The notes below the pieces were generated by a model. The model saw only the letters and a list, made by a program, of their open reading frames with translations, was not told where the DNA came from and searched no databases. The position numbers and the translations under genes are program-made. Shown in pieces: positions 34,914-47,200 of a stretch of 64,000 nt of DNA (the stretch's first letter is position 1; every line of letters begins with the position of its first letter). Origin of the DNA: Nemopilema nomurai (taxonomy: Eukaryota; Cnidaria; Scyphozoa; Rhizostomeae; Rhizostomatidae); NCBI GenBank assembly GCA_003864495.1, contig ML133499.1, positions 248,001 through 312,000 on the forward strand, read 5' to 3'.

Positions 34914-35245
34914 TTGCTATCTGCCAATCAGCTTTGGCTGCGGTGCAGCTTACTCCTCCGCAACTCCCACATGACCCTTTGCTCTCGGGAGGCACCCTGT
35001 GCGCGAATCTGGTTGCCCTGTGCCTGCGCCTCAGTGCACATTATCTGCATGTAAATAAGTTGATCAAGGGTTACAGTCATCCTGCAGAATGGAGTCGCCT
35101 GGTGGAAATTTTACAAATTGACAATGGTCCCACATTGAATATGTCTGAGAAGAGAGAGAAAAAGTCCAAGCGGGAGGGAACTCTCAGTAGCGTTAGCATC
35201 CGCATTGATGATAGCTCGGCTGAAGTTGAAACCAAGCCGCTAAAG
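34914..35245 (+). CDS. First recognised DOCK-linked exon with an unrecognised N-terminal segment
   Basis: After CAG at 34911-34913 an open frame runs to the donor AAG|GTAAAC at 35246, in phase 0 with the next DOCK exon. Its first part (ICQSALAAVQLTPPQLPHDP, later LVALCLRLSAHYLHVNKLIK and HPAEWSRLVEIL) has coding-like codon use but I recognise no family. Its last 35 codons, from an ATG at 35141 (MSEKREKKSKREG...), are a charged lead-in to the DOCK N-terminus. Either the protein starts at 35141 and the rest is an unusually open 5' UTR, or this DOCK has a longer unfamiliar N-terminus with more exons upstream. Confidence 0.6.
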
Positions 35246-38200
35246 GTAAACTATAGTTTTTCATTTGCACATGGAAACAAGTTTGTATTGTAGGTTGTCT
35301 TTCAGGTTGTTATGAAAACGACCCAGCTTGAATAACAACGGTGTCGGTTTTCATGTTGTTTTCAAAAAAGATTCATGGCCCTCAATTGCATTTAGTGGAG
35401 GTTTTGTTCCAAATAATAACACCTAAGAGACATCGCGGCCTAATTTTTATATTTGCACAAGAAGGTACGAGGTGTGAATATGTACTTTAGGGCGGGTCTT
35501 GGTTTCCATGAGATCTTCTTGACAACCCATACGTTAATTTCAGAAGCTCTGCAATCTTTCTTAATTATGAGATTTGTCATTTGGTGCTCAAATGAGAATT
35601 CGCGTCGCACCGGCACAAGTGTGGTTTTCCGAGGCGACCACTTGGTTCACAATGAAGCCTAATTAAATTTGGCAGGTAAAATCCTTTACTGCCAGGTGCC
35701 CCAGCATAAACTGATTTACTATGGATGGAGTTGCACTTCTCGAGTAAAATTTAGTCTCCTTATGCTAACTGTATCTATTTTAAGAATGTGAACTTTTTTA
35801 TATCATACAAATATTTGTTGTCTTCATAGCCAGAAAAGGCTTTTGCTGAGTTGAGAAAGAGTTCAAAATCCAGATTAGTAACGCCTCCATTTAGAATAAA
35901 CCATTTTCATTACTTTTAAGGGAAAATGCCTGGACCAATCAGAATTTAAAAAAAAGTTAATTGCACAATAACTAGATTGATTTAAAGAAATCAAGAAAAA
36001 TTGTTTATCTTTAAAGGGAAAGTTTGATGTAATGTAGAAATATAAATCATTGATGAATATACTACATGATACATGAACCGATTTTGTAGTTTAAAGAAAT
36101 AAACAGTGTACTGAAAATTTTAATTGACAGCCAGATATTGTAATAATGGTGATAAAAGTGATGATGATGATAATAATAATTATGTCATAGTAATATAAAT
36201 TTTAGTGGTAATAGTAACAAAAACCTGGCTACCCTATTCTACAAAGTAAACTATTAAAGTTGTGGTGGTGAAAAGAAAAGATCACAAAAAATTATGGAAA
36301 TTCAAAAGTATTTTATTTTATGAAAAGAGGTAGTTAGCAGTTTGGAGCTGAAGTAATTTTTATGTTGTTTGTCAATAGAAATGAAATTCAATTGAAGTTG
36401 AAGTTCACTATCAATGAGTGGTGGTTCAGTTACTAAAATGCCGAGCTAACTGATGGAAAGCTAATTATAATGATTTTGATATTCACAATCCTCGTTATAA
36501 TCAAAATCACTATGATTGTTTTTATATTGGAAAATATCATGCTTTTGAAGCTGATCTACAATTGCAAATCTCACCATCACTTAGAAATTTGAACTTGGCT
36601 TGATTAGGTTGATAAACTATGAATAGAATAAAACAAGCTTTTAGGAAATTGTTGGGCAGTTTTCTGTACAGCTAGAGGTCAATAAGAGAGATTAATGAAG
36701 TTTGTGAATTCTCAAGAAAAGTTTCAGACATACTCTTTGTCTTGTTTGGCAGGAGATTCATATGGTGGCATATTTGCTCCTGTTTGGTTAGTATAAGCTG
36801 TGTGCATTAGGTTATAGATCTCCACACAAATATAAACACAGATCTCATGAAGATCCGTCATTCATAATTTATCATTATTATTATGACTGAAACTTTTATC
36901 ATCAATGAGCTATTTTCATTATAATTATTTTATAGCCACCACTTTTTTATTGTGATTTGAGAATGAAAAACTGTCCTAAACTAGAACACAGTAAAGTTCT
37001 ATTTGAGCTTCTAAGGTCATTAAAATCTTTGTGTTGGGCAACAGTGGTATTCAGTTGATCAAGGGAAGGCTGACGATTTTTTGGGTCTCTATCCTTTTAC
37101 TTCCCTATGAATACAGAACTATCTTGCTTGTTTACCAATGTTGCCTGATGCAAAATGTTATGTACTTATTTCAATACTAATGCAAACATTTGTATTTGGT
37201 AACACTGGAAGGTTTTTCATTTTATTTATCAAAGGAACTTGGAACCCAAATTCTTTTGCACATGACACAGCTCAGTCCATGGTACCTAATCACTAGTATA
37301 AGGATTTAACCTCTTGTGGTGATATTGGTTTCCTGCCATATGTCTGTCAATTATATTGTAACATTGGCTCTTTCAATGGCATGATAATATCACCATAGAG
37401 ATGTCTATGCCTTTCATCCTGAAAGATCATTCAACTGCACAATATGCATTTATCTTTTCTAATCCAATCAATAAACAAATGCTAGGTCTCTGTTTTCAAA
37501 ATTTCATGGATCAATTGGGAATAATGTTTTGTATAAGCTTTGACTTTTTAGAGAGGGGCACCTGAAAAATTTTTTAAACTGATTTAAATCATACCAAGTG
37601 CTGTTGAAATTGAATAAAGATTTCCCTCAAAATGAATTATGTTAGGGTGGGTCAATGCAGATGTCTCTCCATAATTTTGAGAATTTTTAAGCCCAGAAAG
37701 ATCTACCTGATAAGTTTTGTAGACCTTTGATTATTTCATTTCAAGAGAGTTGTACTGAGTTGAATCAGTTGTGGCTATCAGCTCAGTTTAAACTTTTATT
37801 TAAAAATAGTGTATTGCAACTATTTCAGCTACAATACAACATTTCATGCTTTATTTAAAATATATTGACTGCTTTCATGCCAACAAACTATTGTACAATG
37901 AAATATCTGTAAACCAAACTCAGCCTCAAGTGTACTTCCATAATTCTGTTGTTTATTGCCAAGATTTTCTTTGCTATGCAATTTTGTGTATAAGTTGTTT
38001 CATTATTCCTAAGTTGCTAATGGCAATTTCATTCAATATGAAGCCATTTTAAATGTGATGGTAAATATATATTTTTTTATTGGTTTGAAAGCAGCAACAA
38101 CAATTGTCAAATAAACATTAGAAAGTCAGTTAGAGCCTTTCTTTTCTGTATCCAAAATTTGATCTTTACTAGGTACCATCTTTTACTCTGACCTTTTGAG

Positions 38201-41200
38201 ATTAGAAATTAATTATTTAACGCATTTGCCACTCAATATTGTTATACTCCTTTCTTATCCAAATGGGGCTACAAATATATGAAACTATCTTTATTTTTGC
38301 AAAATGTTATCTTAAATTTTGTCCGTAGAATTTTGCCATTTTTTCAAATTTTGTAAACTGGGACTCTTACCATAGGAAATAGTTTCTGGCATCCAACCAA
38401 ACAGCTACGAAGATGAACTGGTCCAGAGGAAGGCCGAGATCCAGAGGGACAAGCACAGTGACATGCTACTGTTTCCTGATGATGACGTCATTGTAAGTTT
38501 TCTGCAGGGACTAATTAAATTGCAATTTACATGATATGTGAAAAAATTCGTTATTGCTTGAAGTCTTATTTGCTGTCAAAAGTTAAACATACATTTACCG
38601 CATCCAAAAAGTCGAGGTTGGTTGTAATGGCTACTGCGTTTAATTGCTCTTTACTGTCAAGAACTGTGAATGGCACTTTTGTCACCTAATAGGTTAATAA
38701 GACATTTTTGGTTCAAGTCTCAAAACTTTGCATGTTGGGTCCATCATCCAAGTATTAGCGCTATAAATTGACATGGCGTCTCAAGTTTGAAAAGACGAGG
38801 GTAGAAAAGATTCTCACTTTAGGGCTGGATTTCCCTTTGTTTATTCCTTTTTTCATTTCATTCATTTGCTGCGAAAGGCCCTCTAATTCAGTTGCGAGAA
38901 GCATAACCCTCTTACCAAATCAACACATCTTGCTCAATCGAGGCTTCCTCGTTGTACCAACAAACAGTTGTTCATGTTCCACGGAAACAGATTGAATTGC
39001 GGAAGTTTCACCGCAACTGGATCCTGATATCAAAGCAATGGCTGCATGTTGGAGCTATCTTTCCACTTACATGCTGCAACTTGGCTTGAGTTTAGCTGAA
39101 AGATAGAGACAGCTGTGCATCATGTAGTTGATTACCGACAACCAGAGCAAAGGCAATGCCGTTGATCGAAGGCTGCTCCCAAGATGTTGCTTGTTTCTTC
39201 CTCAATGAATTCGCAAAATATACCGCTGATGCACCAAATGTATGACGTCATGATTTCTAAAAAAAGGTGTGTTGATATTCAATGTCTAAATTGGCTTTCC
39301 GATTAGCTAATTGACGGATCTTTCTTTTTCAAGGTCTATGAAATTCCCAGGGAGTTAAAGACAGAATACTCAACTGTTTCATCACAAGCGAGAGACGAAT
39401 CAAACAGTCTGTTCGTCAAGGAGGTAGGTGAATATACTAAGACATTGCATCCCTAGAAATTGGAACTTTCTCAGATTCATTTGCTTCTTTTTTTGCGTCG
39501 ACAGAATAATAATGCTGAAGCCTGATGCTTTGGCATGCAAAAAGTGCGAGGTTCTTTAAAAAGGGCCCTGTTCTCTCCAACGGTAAATTAGAAACTTAGG
39601 GGCACATGACAATTGTAGCCTAGCACACTGGAATGGTTCTACTTGAAAACCCGACAGAGTACGTACCAGCCATAATGCAAATTAAAAGCCAAATTCTATA
39701 ATACGTTCTTGGCTTATTTACAAAGAAGGTAATGTTTGCTAATGGTCAGGGTTCTTACTAATGTCGACTTATCACTGTTTGAAAAGTATTCTAGTCGAAG
39801 AAAAAACCTACGTTTTAGATCTGAAAATGAGAAATGATTAGCAACATGGGCTGGTCTTTGATGACGCTTATTAAAAAATATCTTACATTTTCCAATTCAT
39901 TTCCTATCATTTGTGTGGTTTTGAAATTTTTTTATCGCACAATGACGTCACGAAAGATCAAATCAATTTTCAAGCAGGCAGAAGGGGTGAACGAGCTCTA
40001 ATTAAATGAAGCTGACCAATCTTAAACCAATCTTAGTGGTAGTCTTGAACGATTTGCTGTGATGTTATGTTTTATGAATTTGGGTGTTGTTGGATCTTGC
40101 CCAAGAATCTCCAGAATAATTAAGTAGAGACGAGTTGGACTAAGGCTAAAATATCTCAAGAGGTTTCTTCTGACGAGATTATAATAATGTTGGAGTAGTT
40201 TTGTCTAATGTCTCATGACTTTATATCGCATGGAAGTAATTAAGCGAAGGAATATGGAAGAGTGATCCATGTGAGGTGATAGTGGAACACAAAAGGGGGC
40301 CATTCAGGAGGTCCCATGAATTAAGGAGCCTCTTTTTCTCTCATTTGCTTGGATGGTTCACCCTCGACACCTATGCTGGATAACGAGATTAACTACCTTC
40401 GTTGGCGATTCGTTTCTTATTTATTGATTCGTCCTAAAATGGTTGTTCCAAAAGGACAGAATCTGTTTTTACGAGAAATGTGCTCTGTCGTGGAAAAAAC
40501 GAGGAATGTGCCCACGTGACGTAGCAATGACGAATGATTCATCAGTTTGAATCCAAGGCAATTATCATAACATCAGCGGACAGGAAATTTGTGTTAACCA
40601 CTTGAATTAGATCTGAAAAACAGTTATTGGAATTCGATATCGACCAAGTCATTTAGCTATTGGTTCTTGCTATTCAGCGTGACGTTGTGTCCTTGCGGAG
40701 GCGGAAATAGCTTTAAAGAATTAAGGGTTAGACGGTGGTATTTCTCAGAGATTTATGAAATTATTTGGAAAGTTTATTCATTGTTTTTGCCATAAAACAG
40801 GTCACGCTGTGCGACATTTTTCTGCTATTTTTCATCGAGAAACAGTTCAGGGGATTTCTAGTATTTAACACCCCACACTAATGAATTGGAATGTCACCTT
40901 TGCGTCACCAGGCCACAGTGTCAAACAAAATGGCTATCCATCAAGCAAGGGGCAATCCATCAATCAAAGTAGCTCAATCAATCAAAGTGGCGATCCATCA
41001 ATCAAAGTGTCTATCCGTCAATCCTATTGGCTCCCGCTTGCTTTCCAGGGGAACGAACCATAATGGCACAATCAGTCTTGAAATTGTCAATCGTTGAATT
41101 GTAATAAAAACTTCGTGGGAATGTTCTCAAAATGCTATTGTTAGGATGGGGTTATCCCTCTCTCGTTTGTTTTTCGTACTTATACAAGAGTACGGTTCAT

Positions 41201-44200
41201 TTGAAAACATTAAAACTTGGAGATCATAGAAAAAGCCAATTTAAGTTTAGAAGAGGATTATAGAAAACGGGTCTGTTAGAGGGATAAACAATGCGAAAAT
41301 GCCTTGACTATGAATAATACTAAAAAAGACGCCGTTTTCTTTTATTCGTTGATAAGCAGTTTGTTTTACGAATGATTTGTTTAAATTTCACGAGTTGTAT
41401 TGTCAAGAATATATCTAAGAGCTTAAATGCCTTAGACAGTCTGTGATGTACTCGATTTATCCTTTTGCAGTGTCCAAACCCAGGATTTGTATTTCATTTC
41501 TTGGATATTTTGTTTTAATAGGCAAGGCTTTTGTGATCCCCATTGCTGTTAAGGTGGCCTGTTTTCATTATTTGGCATCGAGAAACATTCTTAGTCTCCT
41601 GTTCAAGTCGCTTCTTTTCAACTCGATCAGGTCCATTCACCGCTCTTGGAAAAATTTGCGCTGTTCTAACTGATAAATTATTCATTTTTATAAGTTTCTT
41701 TGGAAGTGATGTCTCAATGAATTTTTCTTGTTTTGACAGCCTCTGGATGTTCGATTGTATGAATGAATAAATGTTTAAACGATTCTCCACCTCTTTTAAA
41801 AAAAGCCGATTAGAAATCCTTTTTATGCATCTATCTGATTTTAACAAAAGCAAGCATTCATCATTCGTGCTAATGGATTTTCTAATCAGACGCTCTGTAT
41901 GCCAAACACCCGTAATTCGAGACTTTGTTTGGGGAAACCGGAGTGCTATATCTCGAAGCGCTTTGTTTAGTGAAATGCGATGCTGATATATGACGCGATA
42001 CGATTCGCGCGATTCACCTCATCTGTGTCATCCGATTTTTTATCACGAAGACAAGTTTGTTGGAGTAATGTTTAAATTTAGCTAAGTCGACATTTTTCAC
42101 ATTGGTTGAGGAAAAGGCAATCAGGCTTCAATCCACTAAATTTAGTTACAAGACGATTTTTGATTATATAGATTTCGAATGTCATAGATCATAGAGTGTG
42201 GACTTTGCACAAATTTGCATCACTCTCCTCAGAAATTTTTCTACGGACGAAAACCACGAATCACAACCACAAACACTTGGTGAAATCTCCTCGTGCATTC
42301 TGATGAGTTGAGAAAATAAATAGACCGTGGATTTAGAATTTTTGACAAGTCGGGATTTGAAGCTAATAACAAAGTTTCGTGAGAAAGCTCATAGAAACCG
42401 ACGAGGAAAACCGATCAGCCAGCCACTCCAGATGATCTGGCCGCAGATTGCGGTTAATTTGCTTACGACCGGACTATCGGGGCCTGGGAACCGAAGCTTA
42501 AAGTGCACCTCTACCTAAAAGCCTTTATCCAATTTCTATGAGGATGTGCCTATTGAAGATGCATGGCTGAAAAATACATCATTTTATTGCACTGTGTATG
42601 TTTACTGCCGGACTGTCGGGGCCTGGGAACCGATGACGTCAAAAAGGTTGGTAGCGGTGCAGTTTAAGTCATGGTGCTTAAGTAGCAGACCATTTTGTGC
42701 GCATCACTTTGTGCATTTAACCGAACGCTCCTCCGCTTCTCTGCTTGATTTTCCATTTACGTGCTCGAAATTTTGTGGCACTGGCACCCTTATCAATCAC
42801 AGGCCTTCTAGTAATATCACAAGAATGACAACCAAATGATATTCCTCTCTGTAATGATGATGCATTATATGAGATTTTAATGATACGAAGACCTTTGATT
42901 GCTATGTCCGTATTTCACAAATTTTGGATAGAGGATTAAAGTCTTATCCAAAAAAATTAATTTTGAGAATGTCTTGATTTCATGTTATTTTATTATGCAT
43001 TTCAATTTTAATGTTTCGTAAAACGTCGTTTTTATTTATTTAAGTCCACTAGGCCTATTCTTCCAATTTCTTTTTGTTTTGAACACCAATTACATTTCCA
43101 CCTTGACCACTGTTTAATTTTTTCTTCCACATGATATAGCTTTTCAAAACATTAAGAAGAAAGTGATTACTTTTTAACTGTAACCGCAGTATCAAGACGT
43201 CAGCTTCTGTCCTTTTTCCTCTTTATCTTTTCAAATTCAAAATTCCTCCTGAACATTTAAACGTTGCAGAAATAGAATAATTAAGTTTATAGCTCTTGGT
43301 TTTTTGAGATTTTTGCTCCTTGCTTGATTCCCTTCACTAATTTCCTTAATGTCAAGGTTTTCAGCGTCTTTTATTTTTTGTTACTTCCAGTGTATCAAAG
43401 CCTACACACAGGACTGGTTTGTTATTGAAAGTCAGTACCAACTGTATTCTGGGAGCTATCATCAGCTGCCATGGTAAGAAACTAATATTTTTACACCAAA
43501 ATCACGTAGCAAATTGGAGCCCAATATCTCGCCATGTATTTATCCGTTGTGTTCAGATTTCCCCATTCACTTTTGCAGTAGGCTTACTTCTTAACAAAAT
43601 TCTCGAAAATTTTAAAATTCTTTTACGAATTAGATCGATTTTCATGATTTAATCAAGGTACTTTTAAAGTGGATTTGTACTCAGTTGCCTTTCTTTCTGC
43701 TTTCTGTTCAGCTTCCAATTTGTTGCTTCTTTCAGCAAACAAGATGTGATGAAGATCTTGAACAGTCAGATATTCGAGGTTGACATCGAAGAGTCGGAAG
43801 TTGATGGCGCACAGGTATCGTTGCCCATGACAACGGCCTATGATAAAAATCATCTAATATTTGACACTGAAAAGCCAACCTATTTAACATCATTGAAATT
43901 TTACACTATGAGAACTGATGCTCTTTTTTTGTAAAACCAGTCTTTGAGCGATGTTTTAAAAAGGGTAGTGGCATTTTCAAATTCAGGTAGTCTGCTTGCT
44001 CTGCATAGTACATTGAGCAAATAATTTCACATTCATATTTCAACGAAGGTCCTTGATAAGTTTTTTTCAAATATTGAATATATTTGATCATGTTAAGTTT
44101 TTAATTTTAGTTAACCGTTATTTTTTTGTTTCCAAATAGGACGCGAGCTTAGTTTTACAGAGAGAGAAAGGGATTTTTAAAGAGGGTTATTTAACGAAGG

Positions 44201-47200
44201 CCCCATTTCATGCTGAGGGCAGCTCAATGTATGGATCTAAGGCAAGTTTACTGGCTCTTGCTTTGTTGATATTTCTGTGTGATATTGGAACTCGTTTCTA
44301 TCTGACAAATCGGTCTAAAAGGGACCTACGTCTACCATGGCAGTGGAGCCAAGTGGCTCGGAGAGTCCTTGATTGTTACCAGGCCTATATTGCTCCTATC
44401 TTTAAAGTGTAGTTGGAAGATTTCTTATCAAAAGTCACACTATTCATATGAAGAGCAACACAAATGCTTCGTCATTTTGACCACCAGAGTCTATTTGCCA
44501 CTTCGTCTTATTTTCCTTGCAACTGTGAGATTCTCACTTATAAGCGAATTTGTTATTTTCTATCCTATATCTCAAGGCCTGAAACTTCAAGAGAGTATTT
44601 TGCGTGATGCAGTTGTTAAGATGACGATGCTTTCATTTTCTCCAGACATACAAGCGACGCTGGTTTACTCTCAAGCAAGTATCCAGTGATGGGTCGTATC
44701 TTCTTGATTACAAAAAGGTACTGATTTAATTATACTACTACTATAAGAAGGTACTGAGTTCTTCTTTATAGGTTGTTTTGGCTCTTGGCCTCACACCGTT
44801 TGCCATTGTTGCGTTCCTGTCACAGGGCTGGTGCTAATTTGAGTTTTCGTTTATCGTAGGATGAAGCAAGCACAATGGCGAAAGGAACACTTTACTTGGA
44901 TTCGTGTAGCCACATAACAAAGGTTAGAACTTGATTGAGATCCAACGCGACCTCCTAGGGCTTGGATTACTGAAAGACCCGTATACATTCGCATTGCGTC
45001 GTTGTCTTCTGGTTTATTCTATATTGCTCCATTAAAATCTCGTGTCTTTTCTTTAAGCAAAATCATAAAACCTGTGTTTCGCCTATTTATATAGATGAAC
45101 TTCATTTCGGTTTATGTAGAGCTGGCATACGCTTAAATTAGACACATACCTTATCCGCTATTAATGAAATACGATTACCGAATATTTCATATAGTTCTTT
45201 TCTATTTTTATTGATGTTATCAAACATAGAAAATAACGATTTGATTTTTATAATTGCTTTTTTAATAAAAATGTTTATGATTACTATAATTGTTGGTTAT
45301 TATTTTCTTTTATTTGTTTGCTTGTTTGTATCGCACCTAAAGCCTTTTTGTTTTTGCGAAACCCAAGCATTTCAATTTAGTCAAGCAAGTCACCCAAGAT
45401 AGCACGATTTTTAATTTTAGACTAGTTTCAATATGTAAATTTCTTTAAGAGCTTAACTTTTTCATCACAGTTGACTCGTTACTATTTGCCCCTATGAATT
45501 TCCTAAGGCTTTCATTGCTAATATTATCTGTGAGTTAATTGTTACGATGGTTTTATCATAAGACCAATGACAAGTAGCCTTTGTTGTTAATATCATCACC
45601 TGTGCATTAATTGATAGTATACCTTTATCTTTTGATTCCAGGGCCTGAAAGGTAGAATGCACGGTTTCGAACTGCACATACAAGATAAAGTATATGGCCT
45701 TGCCGCTGACAGTAGTGCAGAGATGAACTCGTGGGTGGCCGCCCTGTGCAAAGCCACAGGGATAGACATTGGGCAGGAAAAGGCGCTCAGGTCGTTCTTT
45801 GGGGGCCGAAAAGTGCAAGCAAAGCACTCGAATTTCAAAGAGAGTCTACGACAAAGTAATCACCCACTTCTTCTTGAGTATGCGAATGAATCGGATAGTT
45901 CCAATGCAAAGCGGAGGCAGGAGAACCGGAACAAGTTGTTCCCAATATACTCCGACCTCGGAGGCAAGTATGATGTGAATGACAGTATTGAAGAAGGAGT
46001 GCAGCCCTTTAAGGATATTACTACGACGCGATTCACTGTTAACTGCCAGAGCTTGCAGTTTCGATTGGCAATTTTGCACGAGGATGGACGTAGCATAGAG
46101 TGCGAACCATTCTTTACCACGTGGTGCTTGTTCGATGTCAGGGAGGGACGGAAGCTCTCAGAAGATTTCTGCTGCGATTTGAATGACCCCTTTTTAAAAG
46201 AAATGCTGACCCCGATTGGTGGCTCACCTAACAAACTCACCCAGGAGGACTCCAAAGTCATGTTTCCCAAGCAGGTATTTTCTATGAGTAGCTAATAACT
46301 GTCATCTCTAAGGACAACAATGTAAAGTTTCATGTTTAGTATCCCAGTCTCTACACTACTTTATTAGCATCAACAAAATATCCAAGATTAACTGGGTAAT
46401 GACAACGGTGAGAATAATGAAGAATCTTGACGTACCAAGAAGAATAGATCGTATCAAGTTTTGGCGACGAAGAATGTATTTCAACGTTGTTATACAGTTT
46501 CTCCTGCCCTGTGCTCTGTCTAGCACTTAATGCAATTATTACCCTTCTGCATCTAGGCGCTTAATAGATTTCTATGTGTTTATTCACATATCTCTTTCCA
46601 TCTTTATGCTATAAATGTCTTGCCAGTGTCGTGGGAAGCAGAAGGGCCCAGAAAGGCTTTGCCCCCCAATTTCTTAGGAGACATGCAAAATTTTCCCTAC
46701 CAAACCCAACAGTGCCCCTGCGAAGCTCTAAAGTGCCCCTTCAAAACACAAAAATGGTAGTGTTCATATGCCTTGATCCGCACCCTCCAAATCTTTGGAT
46801 GCTTGCTACGCTCCTTTCAAGCCATGCTGTCATCAGCACCATGGTATTGTCCCCTTTGCATCAACCAGCAGGACCATAATCGATTTTCTTTCGTAGGCCA
46901 TATTCTCTGTGACGTCACCTCATTCAGAGGTGTACCTCATCGTGAGAATTACAAAGATTTTGCAAGGAGGAATAAGTCAGTGTGTGGAGCCGTATATGAA
47001 GACGACGGACAGTAATAAAGCTGCATTGAAGATCCAGAGGCACGCTGCTGCGAGCTGCAAAAGGCTTGGCAAGTACATGATGCCGTTTGGTTGGGCGATG
47101 AGGTCAGTACAGCACTGGTCTGTAAGATTGTAGGGCAATCGTACAAGATTATATGGGACTAGTTCGTGAGGTTATAGCACTTGTATGTGAGATTATAGGA

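Noticed and set aside
36465..36525. Imperfect hairpin with ATAATGATTTTGAT arms
   Set aside because: Short AT-rich palindrome in an intron, with mismatches and no other support for an RNA gene or MITE.
44227..44412. Possible small membrane protein (SLLALALLIFL)
   Set aside because: It is the read-through of a DOCK exon into the GC-AG intron; the hydrophobic part is intronic.
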